Source: JAVDCA01 sp035293985
Lineage (GTDB): Bacteria > Pseudomonadota > Alphaproteobacteria > Rhizobiales > Xanthobacteraceae
Direction: 5' to 3'
DNA: 64,000 bases
NCBI GenBank assembly: GCA_035293985.1
Contig: DATGLS010000017.1
Span: forward strand, 124,001 to 188,000
Below the pieces are notes generated by a model. It was not told the DNA's origin. It was given only the letters and a program-made list of their open reading frames with translations, and searched no databases. The position numbers and the translations under genes are program-made. Shown here in pieces: positions 16,305-24,879 of the stretch; position 1 is the first letter of the stretch, and each line of letters opens with the position of its first letter.

Positions 16305-16948
16305 CCCGGTGGGGCTTTCCGGCGTGCCGTCGGCCCTGGCCCGCAGATGAGATCGACGCCGCTCGCCGCGATCTGCTCGAGAACCGCGCGGGACGTGCCG
16401 ATCCGCGCACGGATCGAGAGCATGTGCAGGACGGCGGATGCGAGCTTCGCGAGAGCCGCCGGATCAGTCGAGCGCGGCAGGTCGCCCTGCTCGCGCGCAT
16501 GGCGGAAGCGGGCTTCGAATGCCGCATCGATTTCCTCGAGCGCTGCGCGCGCCGCGCGACGGATCTCGGCATCCATCACGGCTTCGGTCGCCGCGGTGCT
16601 GACCAGCAGGCAGCCCCGCGGCCCATGCTCGCCCGATAGATAGAGCGAAATGGCGCGCTGATAGAGCCCGCCAAGCGCCGCTTTCAACGGACCTTCCTGC
16701 GGCAACGCGGTCTGCATGCCGGCGCGCGCCACCGCGCGGTAACCCTCGATCGCCTTGAGATAAAGCGTGTGCTTGTCGCCGAAGGCGCCATAGAGACTAG
16801 GCCGGTTCATGCCGGTCGCGGCGCTCAGGTCGTCGAGCGAGGTACCCGCATAGCCGGCGTCCCAGAACGCCGCGGTTGCCTGCGCCAGCGCGCGGTCGGG
16901 ATCGTAGGCGCGCGGGCGGCCGCGTCGCGGTTTATCTTTTTGTACCAT
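16301..16948 (-). CDS. TetR-family transcriptional regulator
   Basis: This 215-residue repressor begins with a basic segment (MVQKDKPRRGRPRAYD) and a TetR helix-turn-helix (GTSLDDLSAATGMNRPSLYG, about residues 35-54). The C-terminal ligand domain is of the TetR_C type found in AcrR/NemR-like regulators. The start at MVQKD is supported by an AAGGAA ribosome-binding site; an earlier in-frame GTG would run through the intergenic region. It is divergent from a glutathione S-transferase across 77 bp that carry an inverted repeat. It therefore most likely represses that gene and itself. Confidence 0.88.
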   Translation of the reverse strand: MVQKDKPRRGRPRAYDPDRALAQATAAFWDAGYAGTSLDDLSAATGMNRPSLYGAFGDKHTLYLKAIEGYRAVARAGMQTALPQEGPLKAALGGLYQRAISLYLSGEHGPRGCLLVSTAATEAVMDAEIRRAARAALEEIDAAFEARFRHAREQGDLPRSTDPAALAKLASAVLHMLSIRARIGTSRAVLEQIAASGVDLICGPGPTARRKAPPG

Positions 16949-17000
16949 TTTGTAAATAATTCCTTGACTGGTTCTATTTTCATACATTACGGTACAAAAA
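16937..17000. promoter_or_regulatory. Candidate TetR operator between tetR and gst
   Basis: A perfect 10-bp inverted repeat is present: TTTTTGTACC at 16937-16946 and GGTACAAAAA at 16991-17000. The left arm covers the first codons of the TetR gene. A TTGACT hexamer at 16964-16969 between the arms could be the -35 of the transferase promoter. This AT-rich stretch stands out from its surroundings. Repressor binding is inference. Confidence 0.55.
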
Positions 17001-17025
17001 TCAATCACCAGACAGGAGTTGGGCC

Positions 17026-17664
17026 ATGGACCTTTATTTCTCGCCGTTGTCGTGCTCGATGGCGACCCGGATCTCGCTCTACGAGGCCGGCGCCGATGCG
17101 CGCTACATCCAGGTCGACCTGAAATCGAAGCGCCTCGTCGCCGACGGCGCCGATTTCCTCGCCATCAACGACATGGGCCAGGTGCCGGTGCTGCGCACGG
17201 ACGACGGCGCGCTGCTGACGGAAAATCCGGCAATTCTGCTCTATGTGGCCGACCAGTTTCCCGAGGCGGGGCTCGCGCCGCGCGGCGGCTTCGATCGCTA
17301 CCGGCTGCAGCAGTGGCTGGGCTTTGCCAACTCGGAGCTGCACAAGGCGACCTTCGTGCCGTTGCTCGACTCCAAATGCCCGGAGGGCGGCAAGGCCTAT
17401 GCCAAGGAGAAGACCGCGCTGCGTCTCGGCCATCTCGCCAGGCATCTTGAGGATCGCGAGTTCGTGCTCGACCGGTTCACAGTAGCAGACGCCTATCTCA
17501 CCACCGTGTTGAACTGGGCGCGCTACAGCGGCGTCGATCTCGCCGGGTGGCAGGGCGTCGAGGCCTATTACGGTCGGATGATGGCGTGGCCGAGTATCGC
17601 CCGCGCGATTGCGGAGGAGATGGCTCTCTACAGGGCCGAGCAGACCGGGCTCAACGCGGCCTGA
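17026..17664 (+). CDS. Glutathione S-transferase (Beta-like)
   Basis: The 212-residue protein has the thioredoxin-fold N-terminal domain with SPLSCSMATRISLYEAG and the glutathione-binding INDMGQVPVL and LTENPAILLYVAD. The helical C-terminal domain carries the DRFTVADAYLTTVLNW signature. The active-site Ser/Cys pattern fits bacterial Beta-class enzymes. These conjugate, reduce or dehalogenate electrophiles with glutathione, and some act as maleylpyruvate or maleylacetoacetate isomerases. An AGGAG lies 8 bp before the ATG. The divergent TetR gene suggests induction by a toxic or aromatic compound. Confidence 0.9.
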   Translation: MDLYFSPLSCSMATRISLYEAGADARYIQVDLKSKRLVADGADFLAINDMGQVPVLRTDDGALLTENPAILLYVADQFPEAGLAPRGGFDRYRLQQWLGFANSELHKATFVPLLDSKCPEGGKAYAKEKTALRLGHLARHLEDREFVLDRFTVADAYLTTVLNWARYSGVDLAGWQGVEAYYGRMMAWPSIARAIAEEMALYRAEQTGLNAA

Positions 17665-17667
17665 TCG

Positions 17668-17770
17668 GTAGGGTCGCAACCGCGCTGGTCATCCGTCGCT
17701 GCGTGGGCCAAATCGCCTAGCGCGGTTGCCCACGCGGCGCGGTATCGCCACGCAATTTTGCCCACCCTAC
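17668..17770. repeat. Palindromic repeat, family C
   Basis: It begins GTAGGGTCGCAACCGCGC and ends ATTTTGCCCACCCTAC, with an internal inverted match between AACCGCGCT and AGCGCGGTT. It separates two convergent genes and touches the stop codon of the cupin gene at 17767. Confidence 0.7.
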
Positions 17771-18324
17771 GCCGCGTCGTGCGACGAGATCGCCATCCGG
17801 CACGGCTTGTCGGAGCGGTTGCTCCAGGCGTGATTGGTGCCGCGCTGCACGACCGTGTCGCCCGCCTTCAGCGCCACCTCCTCGGTATCGAGCACCAGCG
17901 TGACCTCGCCCTCCAGGATCAGACAAAAGTCGAGCGTCTGCGTCTTCTGCATGTAAGGATGCGGCGCACGCCTTGAAAAAGTCGAGGCGCGCGGCGTACC
18001 CATCGACTGGAAGAAGGCCGCGACCTGCGAAGCGCCGACCTTGCCGCGCCAGGATGCATCCGGCGGGATCGTGACGATACGATAGACCGAGCCGTGCGGC
18101 GGCGGCGTCATCATGTGCGGCAGCAGCAGCGCCTCGCGGAATTGCTTCGGAATGCGCGGCGGGGACGCCTCGGTCACCCAGATGCGGGTCGAGGCGTAAC
18201 CTGGCCGCGCCGGATCGGTGCGCACGTCTGGCGAGGGGCCATCCTCGACCGCGTGCGAGGCGCCGCGCTCATCGTCGATGGTGACGATGCGGCGGACGGG
18301 CTTGATCGGATCGGCCATGCTCAT
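17767..18324 (-). CDS. Single-domain cupin protein (downstream paralogue)
   Basis: This 185-residue protein has one cupin barrel in its C-terminal half: metal-site region FCLILEGEVTLVLDTEEV and GDTVVQRGTNHAWSNRSDKP. It is clearly a duplicate of the upstream neighbour; compare MADPIKPVRRIVT here with MPDPIRPIRRVVT there. The start shares an ATGA overlap with the stop of that gene, so translation is probably coupled. An ATG two codons further in (MADPIK) is equally possible by alignment. Such proteins occur beside aromatic or carboxylate catabolic genes, often as oxygenases or sensors. No catalytic function is proven. Confidence 0.8.
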   Translation of the reverse strand: MSMADPIKPVRRIVTIDDERGASHAVEDGPSPDVRTDPARPGYASTRIWVTEASPPRIPKQFREALLLPHMMTPPPHGSVYRIVTIPPDASWRGKVGASQVAAFFQSMGTPRASTFSRRAPHPYMQKTQTLDFCLILEGEVTLVLDTEEVALKAGDTVVQRGTNHAWSNRSDKPCRMAISSHDAA

Positions 18325-18881
18325 TGCTCGAACTTGCCGCCCATCATCACGAAGGCCATCAGGCTGCCGGTGCGCGGGTTGGTCCAGCCGTGCCAGTTGC
18401 CGAGCTGCACCACCACGTCGCCGGGGTGCATCACGATCTCGCCCGAGTCGAGCACGAGCACGCGCTCGCCTTCGAGCAGGATGCCGTAGTCGAGCGTCTC
18501 CGACTTGTGAATCGGTGCGCTGAAGGCGTTCTGCCCGCCGCGCACCATGACGCCGTCGGCGCGCCGGCGCGGTTCGTGAATCGGTACAGCCCCCGCGTCC
18601 TGGGCGGGATCGTAGTCGACAGGCTTCGCCGGCGACTGCACGATGCGCAGATGGCCGCCGACCGCCGGCGGCTCGAAGTGGAACGGCAGGTTGCCGTCGT
18701 CGCGTTGGCCCGAGATGACGGCGGGCGAGGACTGATAGACCCACACGTCGGTCATGCAGGTGCCCTTGCTGATCGCGCCGGGATTGACGTTGGGGGCGGC
18801 GCCGTCGAACAGCACGCGCGAGCGGCCCTGCGCGTCGTTGCCGGTGACGACGCGGCGGATCGGTCTGATGGGATCGGGCAT
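18321..18881 (-). CDS. Single-domain cupin protein (upstream paralogue)
   Basis: The 186-residue protein carries a C-terminal cupin barrel with YGILLEGERVLVLDSGEI and GDVVVQLGNWHGWTNPRTG. The first residues, MPDPIRPIRRVVTGNDAQG, match those of the next gene, with which it overlaps by 4 bp. It is divergent from the Bug-type binding protein at 18949, leaving a 67-bp control region. Together the two proteins may build a hetero-oligomer equivalent to a split bicupin. The ligand is unknown; a role tied to the substrate of the neighbouring binding protein is inference. Confidence 0.82.
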   Translation of the reverse strand: MPDPIRPIRRVVTGNDAQGRSRVLFDGAAPNVNPGAISKGTCMTDVWVYQSSPAVISGQRDDGNLPFHFEPPAVGGHLRIVQSPAKPVDYDPAQDAGAVPIHEPRRRADGVMVRGGQNAFSAPIHKSETLDYGILLEGERVLVLDSGEIVMHPGDVVVQLGNWHGWTNPRTGSLMAFVMMGGKFEQ

Positions 18882-18948
18882 GGATGTCCTTGTCGACGAG
18901 TGGCGGCGTAGTTATAGCGGCGTCAGCCGCCGCACAAAGGAGAAATGC

Positions 18949-19938
18949 ATGCGCGCGTTCGGATGGGTGCGACGCTTTGGCCGCATGGCGGCGCTGGCCG
19001 CGATCGGCGCGAGCTTCGCGACGGCGAATCCGGCGGGCGCGCAGGACTTCCCGAGCCGGCCGGTGCGCATCATCGTCGGTCCGAGCCCGGACGTCTTTTC
19101 CCGCATCATCGCGGCAGAGCTGCAGGAGGAGTGGAAGCAGCCGGTGATCATCGAGCAGCGGCCGGGCGGCGGCGGCAAGCTCGCGGTCGCCGCGGTCACC
19201 GGCGCCAAGCCGGACGGCCACACGCTGCTGTTCGCGACCCCGACCTTCACGCTCGCGACCGCCATGCGGCTTGCGACCTACGACTTCGCCAAGGATTTCG
19301 AGCCGACCGCGCTGATGGGGCTGATCGCCTATGCGCTGGTGGTGCATCCGAGCGTGCCGGCGCACTCGGTCGCCGACCTGGTCGCGCTCGCCAAGGCGCA
19401 GCCGGGCCAGATCAACTGCGGCTCGGCCGGCTACGGTACCGTGCCGCATCTCGCCTGCGAGACCTTCAACAAGGTCGCCGGCGTCGAGGTCGTGCACATC
19501 CCGTTCCAGAACGTCAATGCCGCGATGCTCGGCGTCGTCGGCAATCAGGTGCAGATGTTCGTCGCGGTATCGACGGTCGCCAAGGCACAGATCGCCGCCG
19601 GCACGGTGCACGGCCTCGCGGTGACGACGGCGCAGCGTTCGGCGCTGCTGCCGCAGCTGCCGACGCTCGCCGAGTCCGGCTATCCGACGTTCGTGATGCC
19701 GGGCTGGGGCGGGCTGATGGCCCCGGCCGGCACGCCGAAGCCGATCGTCGACAAGATCAATGCCGACGTGCAGCGGGCTTTGCAGAATTCCGATGTTGCA
19801 AAGAAGCTGCTCGCAGTCGGCATGGAGGCGCCCCCGCCGATGGATGCGGCGGCGTTCGGCGATTTCATCAGGCAGGACATCGCGCGCTGGACCGCGCAGG
19901 TCGACGCGGTCGGCCTCGACAAGCTCAAGCCGCAATAG
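18949..19938 (+). CDS. Periplasmic binding protein, Bug (TctC-like) family
   Basis: The 329-residue protein starts with a cleavable signal peptide (RFGRMAALAAIGASFATANP, cut after AGA near residue 31). It continues as a tripartite-tricarboxylate-transporter-type solute receptor, with the family runs KPDGHTLLFATP and LPTLAESGYPTFVMPGWGG. The loop that normally reads PGGxTD is shortened to VGPSPDVFSR, so carboxylate binding may differ. An AAAGGAGA site precedes the ATG at 18949. No TctA/TctB membrane genes are nearby, as with most Bug proteins. It is divergent from two cupin genes and upstream of a MetE-like gene, which suggests a shared substrate. Confidence 0.88.
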   Translation: MRAFGWVRRFGRMAALAAIGASFATANPAGAQDFPSRPVRIIVGPSPDVFSRIIAAELQEEWKQPVIIEQRPGGGGKLAVAAVTGAKPDGHTLLFATPTFTLATAMRLATYDFAKDFEPTALMGLIAYALVVHPSVPAHSVADLVALAKAQPGQINCGSAGYGTVPHLACETFNKVAGVEVVHIPFQNVNAAMLGVVGNQVQMFVAVSTVAKAQIAAGTVHGLAVTTAQRSALLPQLPTLAESGYPTFVMPGWGGLMAPAGTPKPIVDKINADVQRALQNSDVAKKLLAVGMEAPPPMDAAAFGDFIRQDIARWTAQVDAVGLDKLKPQ

Positions 19939-19947
19939 CGTTGGGGC

Positions 19948-20030
19948 GGATCGCGAGTGGCAAATAGCAAATAGGCCCGTTGCAAAATTCGCCATTGGCC
20001 ATCCGCTACTCGCTATTCCCTATTCGCCCC
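19948..20030. repeat. Imperfect inverted repeat of CGAATAG-type units
   Basis: GCGAGTGGCAAATAGCAAATAGG on the left is roughly complementary to CTACTCGCTATTCCCTATTCGCC on the right, with AT-rich 7-bp subunits. It lies in the 171-bp gap between the binding-protein and methyltransferase genes. Its base composition differs from its neighbours. Confidence 0.6.
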
Positions 20031-20109
20031 CGCCGGTGTGGGCGGCTGCCCGCGCCGCGCAGCTTGCGCGCGATTGTCGCCGCCGCCGGCGATCTGATAG
20101 AGAGCCGGC

Positions 20110-21276
20110 ATGAAACGCAGCACCTCGCGCATTCTCATCACCCATGTCGGCAGCCTGATCCGGCCGGACGCCTTGCAGGACTTCCTGCGCGCCAAGCAGG
20201 GCGGCAAGCTCGTCGACGAGGCCGCCTATCAGCAGTGTCTGGCGTCATCGGTCGCCGAGGTGGTGCGCCACCAAGCCGCGGCCGGTATCGACGTGGTCAG
20301 CGACGGCGAGTTCGGCAAGTCGATCAGCTGGTCGCAATACGTGCTGGAGCGGCTTGCCGGCTTCGAGCGGCGGCCGATCAAGGCGGGCGGCAACCCGTTC
20401 GCACGCGGCGCCGACCGCACCCGCTTCGCCGAGTTCTATGCCGAGCTCGACGCGCGCGAGACGCCGGCGACGGTGTCGGAATCGATCTGCGTCGGGCCGA
20501 TCAAGTATACGGGCCAGGCGGCGCTGCAGCGCGACATCGACAACTTCCACGCCGCACTCGAGGGCGCCAAGGTCGAGGAAGGCTTCCTGCCGGTCGCGGC
20601 GCCCGCGAGCGTGATCCCGGACCGCAAGAACGAGTACTACAAATCGGACGACGAATGCCTGCAGGCGATCGCCGAGGCGATGCGCACCGAGTATCGCATG
20701 ATCGTCGACGCCGGCTTCATCCTCCAGCTCGACGACGCGCGCACCGCGGTGACGTACGACCGCATGGTGCCGCCCGGCACGTTCGCGGACTACCGCAGAT
20801 GGGTGGCGATGCACGTCGAGCTGCTCAACCACGCGCTCGAGGGCATCCCGGAGGACCGCGTGCGCTATCACATCTGCTGGGGCAGCTGGCCCGGCCCGCA
20901 CACGACCGACGTGCCCCTCAAGGACATCGTCGACCTGATCCTGAAGGTGCGCGTCGGCGCCTACGTGATCGAAGGCGCCAATCCGCGTCACGAGCACGAG
21001 TGGAAGGTGTGGGGCGACGTGAAGCTGCCGGCGGGGCGCATGCTGGTGCCGGGCGTGATCAGCCACGCGACCAACATCGTCGAGCATCCCGAGCTTGTGG
21101 CCGAGCGAATCGTGCGCCTCGCGAAGCTGATCGGGCGCGAGAACGTGATTGCCGGCACCGACTGCGGTTTCGCGCAGGGGCCGTTCTATCGCCGCGTGCA
21201 CCCCTCGATCATGTGGGCGAAGCTCGAGGCGCTGGCGGCAGGCGCGCGGTTGGCCAGCAAGGAGTTGTGGAGCTAG
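20110..21276 (+). CDS. MetE-like cobalamin-independent methyltransferase family protein
   Basis: The 388 residues correspond to the C-terminal catalytic barrel of cobalamin-independent methionine synthase, without the N-terminal duplicate domain. Zinc ligands are recognisable: His and Cys in RYHICWGSW, Glu in VIEGANPRH and Cys in GTDCGFAQG. Short MetE homologues of this type include core methionine synthases and thiol transferases such as epoxyalkane:coenzyme M transferase. They are also common beside catabolic genes without a defined role. The context here, a Bug receptor upstream and a ThDP enzyme downstream, favours a catabolic C-S or methyl transfer over methionine synthesis, but this is inference. 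Confidence 0.83.
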   Translation: MKRSTSRILITHVGSLIRPDALQDFLRAKQGGKLVDEAAYQQCLASSVAEVVRHQAAAGIDVVSDGEFGKSISWSQYVLERLAGFERRPIKAGGNPFARGADRTRFAEFYAELDARETPATVSESICVGPIKYTGQAALQRDIDNFHAALEGAKVEEGFLPVAAPASVIPDRKNEYYKSDDECLQAIAEAMRTEYRMIVDAGFILQLDDARTAVTYDRMVPPGTFADYRRWVAMHVELLNHALEGIPEDRVRYHICWGSWPGPHTTDVPLKDIVDLILKVRVGAYVIEGANPRHEHEWKVWGDVKLPAGRMLVPGVISHATNIVEHPELVAERIVRLAKLIGRENVIAGTDCGFAQGPFYRRVHPSIMWAKLEALAAGARLASKELWS

Positions 21277-21715
21277 CCCCCTCACCCTGAGGAGCCGCCG
21301 CGCAGCGCAGCGTCTCGAAGGGCGACGGCCCGAATGGTGCCGCTTGCACGCTTGTGGCACCACCTCGGCCGATCCTTCGAGGCTCGCTTCGCTCGCGCCT
21401 CAGAATGGCGGGTCATATTTTGGAATTCGCGGCGCTACGCCTCGGCCAAGAACTGCTCCAGCGTGAACGGGCGGGGCTTCTTCGCCGGACCGCGGGGCTC
21501 GACGCCAACGAAGCGCGAGGACCGTGTCAAGCGGCAACCCAGCGCTGCAAATCGCGCGGAAGTCGGTTGATTGACACTCCGGGTCGCGACGATAGACTGC
21601 CGCGACCTCGCGAGCCGCCGTGGCAGGAAATGCCCGCGGAAAGGCCCTAAATCGCGCTTCCCGCCGCACTTTCTCCCTTCGATGCGCGGGCGCGCCAACA
21701 CGACGGAAACGACCC
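21277..21715. other. Gene-free interval (439 bp)
   Basis: The left third (21281-21412) is a family A repeat. Read on the minus strand, the remainder has an open frame ending at 21435 with a protein-like tail (GPAKKPRPFTLEQFLAEA). No convincing start or upstream homologous part is seen, so it may be the relic of a deleted gene or chance. No RNA gene is seen. Confidence 0.5.
21281..21412. repeat. Palindromic repeat, family A (second copy)
   Basis: It opens with CCTCACCCTGAGGAGC, has the shared CGTCTCGAAGG core, and closes with TTCGAGGCTCGCTTCG and GCGCCTCAGAATGGC. It is more degenerate than the copy at 4070-4203. Confidence 0.75.
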
Positions 21716-23422
21716 TTGAGCGACCAGCAGCAGATCACGGCGGAAGCCTATATCCGGCGTCTCGCCGACCGCGGCATCGAGTACGTGTTCGCCAATGCGG
21801 GCACTGATTTTGCGCCGATCATCGAGGCGATCTCGCGCAATTCCGGCAGCGACACGAAGATCCCGAAGTTCATCACCGTCCCGCACGAGAACGTCGCGAT
21901 GGCCATGGCGCACGGCTACTACCGAGCAAGCGGCAAGATGGCAGCCGTGATGGTGCACGTCACGGTGGGCACCGGCAACACCATCAACGGGCTGATGAAC
22001 GCGGCGCGCGACAACATTCCGATGCTGCTCGCGGCCGGCCGCACGCCGCTCACCGAGACCGGGCATATCGGCTCGCGCAACCGCTCGATCCACTGGGGCC
22101 AGGAGTCGTTCGACCAGGGCGGGATGGTGCGCGAGTTCGTCAAATGGGACTACGAGCTGCGCGCCGGCCAGCCGGTCGAGACGCTGGTCGACCGCGCGCT
22201 CGACGTGGCGATGAGCGAGCCGCGCGGACCGGTGTATATGAATCTACCGCGCGAGGTGCTGGCCGGGCCTGCGGTCGCGGCGCGCCGCTCCACCGTGCGG
22301 CCGCTCGGCGCGGCGCCGGCCGAGCCGTCCCGCGGCGCCGTCGAGGAAGCCGCACATCTGATCGCCAAGGCCGAATTTCCGCTGATCGTCACGTCGGTGG
22401 GCGGCCGCAACCCCGCAGCGTTCGCCGAGCTGGCGGCGCTGGCCGACGAGTTCGCGCTGCCGGTGGTGCAGAGCGAGGCGCGCGACATCAACATCCCCAC
22501 CGATCATCCGATGCATCTCGGCTTCGACGTCCGCGCGCTGCTGCCGAAGGCCGACGTCGTGCTGGTGCTGGAGTCGGCGGTGCCGTGGATCCCGCGCAAC
22601 GTGACGCCGAAGCGCGATGCCAAGGTGATCCACGTCGGGTCCGATCCGCTCGAGAGCAAGTATCCGTTCCGCGAGTTCGAAACCGACCTCTTGATCACCG
22701 GCGAGGCGAGCGGGACGCTGCCGGTGCTGCGCGCCGCGCTGCGGGCCGCGATCAGACATGGCAACGGGGTCGATACCCGCCGCAAGGCGCTCGCCGCCAT
22801 TCGCGACGAGCTGGAGGCGAAGCGACGCAAGTTCCTCGATGGCGTGCGCGACGCGACGCCGATCCATCCGGCCTACATCGCGTCCCTGCTCAACGAGGTG
22901 AAGGCCGATAACGCGATCATCGTCAATGAGCTCGGCCTGCCGGTGAACCAGCTGCATCTGACCAAGCCGCGCTCCTATTTCGGCGGGCTCCTGTCGGGCG
23001 GCCTCGGCTTCGGCCTCGGCGCCGCGCTCGGCGCCAAGCTCGCGGCGCCCGAGCGCGAGGTGATCGCCGTCGTCGGCGACGGCTCGTACATGTTCGGCAA
23101 CCCAATTCCGTTCCACTATGTCGGCCGGTCCGAGAGCCTGGCGACGCTCACCATCATCACCAACAATCAGACCTGGTTCGCGGTGAAGAACGCGACGCTC
23201 GACGTCTACCCGGACGGCCGTGCCGCCAAAGCCAACATCATGCCGCTGACCGAGCTCAAGCCGTCGCCCGACTACGAGAAGGTGATCGAGACCTGCGGCG
23301 GTCATGGCGAGAAGGTCGAGAAGCCGTCCGACTTGAAGAAGGCGCTGGAGCGTGGCCTCGCGGCGGTGCGCGAGGGCACGCCGGCGCTGCTCAACGTGAT
23401 CACGCAGCCGGGCCGCGGTTGA
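21716..23422 (+). CDS. Thiamine-diphosphate-dependent enzyme (acetolactate synthase-like)
   Basis: The 568-residue protein has the three-domain build of the ThDP decarboxylase/acetolactate synthase family. The N-terminal Pyr domain carries the catalytic glutamate (Glu58 in VPHENVAMAMAHGYYRASG). A central Rossmann-like domain follows. The C-terminal PP domain has the cofactor motif starting GDG at about 454-456 and ending in NNQTW. Such enzymes cleave or join 2-keto acids. The TTG at 21716 gives the usual family length; an ATG at 21620 would add 32 basic residues. Nothing identifies the true substrate; benzoylformate- or oxalyl-CoA-decarboxylase-like activity is possible. It precedes a flavin monooxygenase. 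Confidence 0.85.
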   Translation: MSDQQQITAEAYIRRLADRGIEYVFANAGTDFAPIIEAISRNSGSDTKIPKFITVPHENVAMAMAHGYYRASGKMAAVMVHVTVGTGNTINGLMNAARDNIPMLLAAGRTPLTETGHIGSRNRSIHWGQESFDQGGMVREFVKWDYELRAGQPVETLVDRALDVAMSEPRGPVYMNLPREVLAGPAVAARRSTVRPLGAAPAEPSRGAVEEAAHLIAKAEFPLIVTSVGGRNPAAFAELAALADEFALPVVQSEARDINIPTDHPMHLGFDVRALLPKADVVLVLESAVPWIPRNVTPKRDAKVIHVGSDPLESKYPFREFETDLLITGEASGTLPVLRAALRAAIRHGNGVDTRRKALAAIRDELEAKRRKFLDGVRDATPIHPAYIASLLNEVKADNAIIVNELGLPVNQLHLTKPRSYFGGLLSGGLGFGLGAALGAKLAAPEREVIAVVGDGSYMFGNPIPFHYVGRSESLATLTIITNNQTWFAVKNATLDVYPDGRAAKANIMPLTELKPSPDYEKVIETCGGHGEKVEKPSDLKKALERGLAAVREGTPALLNVITQPGRG

Positions 23423-23442
23423 TGCTCGAAGCCACTTCTCTT

Positions 23443-23607
23443 CACCCTCCCCTGCAGCGGGACCCGCAGGGGGAGGGTCGGATTGCATTGAGCGAAGCGA
23501 AATGCGAGCCGGGGTGGGGTGACGACGCCCTCCTGCAAACGCGGCTGCTGGGCCACCCCACCCCGGCTTGCTTCGCTCGCCGGCCCTCCCCCTGCAGGGC
23601 AGGGTAA
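23443..23607. repeat. Long intergenic repeat, family D
   Basis: The ends are CCCTCCCCTGCAG and CCTCCCCCTGCAGGG. The middle contains GGAGGGTCGGATTGCATTGAG and TGCTTCGCTCGCC. A closely similar element lies at 39471-39622, so two copies about 16 kb apart could recombine. It separates the ThDP and monooxygenase genes. Confidence 0.85.
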
Positions 23608-23616
23608 AGAGGGATC

Positions 23617-24870
23617 ATGGCCTCACAACCCACCGACATCGCGATCATCGGCGGGGGCGTCGCCGGCCTGTCGCTTGCGCTCAACCTGCACCGGCGCGGG
23701 ATCGCGTGTCGCGTCTACGAGCGCGCGCCGGAGGTGAAGGAGCTCGGCGTCGGCATCACGCTGCTGCCGCATGCGATGCGCGAGCTCGCGGCGCTCGGAG
23801 TCGACGGGGAGCTGCTCGCGGCCGGGATCGAGGTGCGCGAGAGCGCGTTCTTCAACCGTTTCGGCCAGCTCATCTACAAGGAGCCGCGGGGAAAGTTCGG
23901 CGGCTATCAGTATCCCGAGGTGAGCATCCATCGCGGCCGCCTGCACATGATCCTGTACCGGGCCGCGTGCGAGCGGCTTGGCCGCGACCGCGTGCTCACC
24001 GACCATGATTGCGTCGGCGTCGAGCAGGATGGCGACGGCGCGACCATCGCGTTCCGCCAGTTCTCGACCGGCGCGGCGCGCCCCCCGGTACGGGCGAGGG
24101 CCGCGATCGGGTGCGACGGCATCAGCTCGGTCGTGCGCAGGCATTTCTATCACAACGATCGCGTTGCCTTCGCGGGTATCAACACTTGGCGTGGGGTCAC
24201 GCGGCGCAAGCCCATCATCGGGGGACGCACCTATATGCGGATCGGCTCGATCCTCACCGGCAAGATGGTGGTCTATCCGATCATCGACGATATCGACGAT
24301 GACGGGAACCAGCTCATCAACTGGATGGCCGAGATCAAACGCGACAGCTTCGACCAGAACGACTGGAACAAGCCGGGCAACCTCGCCGATTTCCTGCCCA
24401 TCTACCAGGACTGTCGCTTCGACTGGCTCGACGTCGCCGAGATGATCCGCAGCGCCGACCAGATCCTCGAATATCCCATGGTCGACAAGGACCCGATCGA
24501 GCGCTGGACCTTCGGGCGCGTCACGCTTGCAGGCGACGCCGCGCATCCGATGTACCCGCGCGGCTCGAACGGCGCCGCCCAGGGCGCGATCGACGCGCGC
24601 GTGCTCGCCGACTGCTTCGCGCAGCACCGCGATGACGTGCCGGCCGCGCTGCGTGCCTACGAGGCGGCGCGCGTACCGGTCACCGCGAAGATCGTGCGCA
24701 CCAACCGCGAGCACCCGCCTGACTTCATCAACATCAAGGTCGAGGAGCTGGTGGGCGATCGGCCGTTCGAGAAACTCGACGATTACATCACGCAGGACCA
24801 GCTGCGCGCGCTCTCGGACAACTACAAGCGCGTCGCCGGATTTGCGTTGACCGACGTGGCGGCGGGATAG
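23617..24870 (+). CDS. FAD-dependent monooxygenase (aromatic hydroxylase type)
   Basis: The 417-residue class A flavoprotein has the N-terminal dinucleotide motif AIIGGGVAGLSLALNL (about residues 9-24). The second FAD motif, GDAAHPMYPRGSNGAAQG (about 305-322), is also clear. Members hydroxylate phenolic or aromatic acids using NAD(P)H and O2, as salicylate hydroxylase does. The unusually clean PRGSNGAAQGAIDAR run is shared by flavin-dependent oxidoreductases of this subfamily. It lies between the ThDP enzyme and an acetamidase-like gene on the same strand, but repeats on both sides argue against one tight operon. The substrate is not identifiable. Confidence 0.87.
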   Translation: MASQPTDIAIIGGGVAGLSLALNLHRRGIACRVYERAPEVKELGVGITLLPHAMRELAALGVDGELLAAGIEVRESAFFNRFGQLIYKEPRGKFGGYQYPEVSIHRGRLHMILYRAACERLGRDRVLTDHDCVGVEQDGDGATIAFRQFSTGAARPPVRARAAIGCDGISSVVRRHFYHNDRVAFAGINTWRGVTRRKPIIGGRTYMRIGSILTGKMVVYPIIDDIDDDGNQLINWMAEIKRDSFDQNDWNKPGNLADFLPIYQDCRFDWLDVAEMIRSADQILEYPMVDKDPIERWTFGRVTLAGDAAHPMYPRGSNGAAQGAIDARVLADCFAQHRDDVPAALRAYEAARVPVTAKIVRTNREHPPDFINIKVEELVGDRPFEKLDDYITQDQLRALSDNYKRVAGFALTDVAAG

Positions 24871-24879
24871 CCGACCGCC

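Noticed and set aside
17767..19995. Continuous minus-strand frame covering the Bug gene and both cupins
   Set aside because: The frame opposite the Bug gene is a GC-rich shadow; real cupin genes begin at 18324 and 18881 with conserved N-termini.
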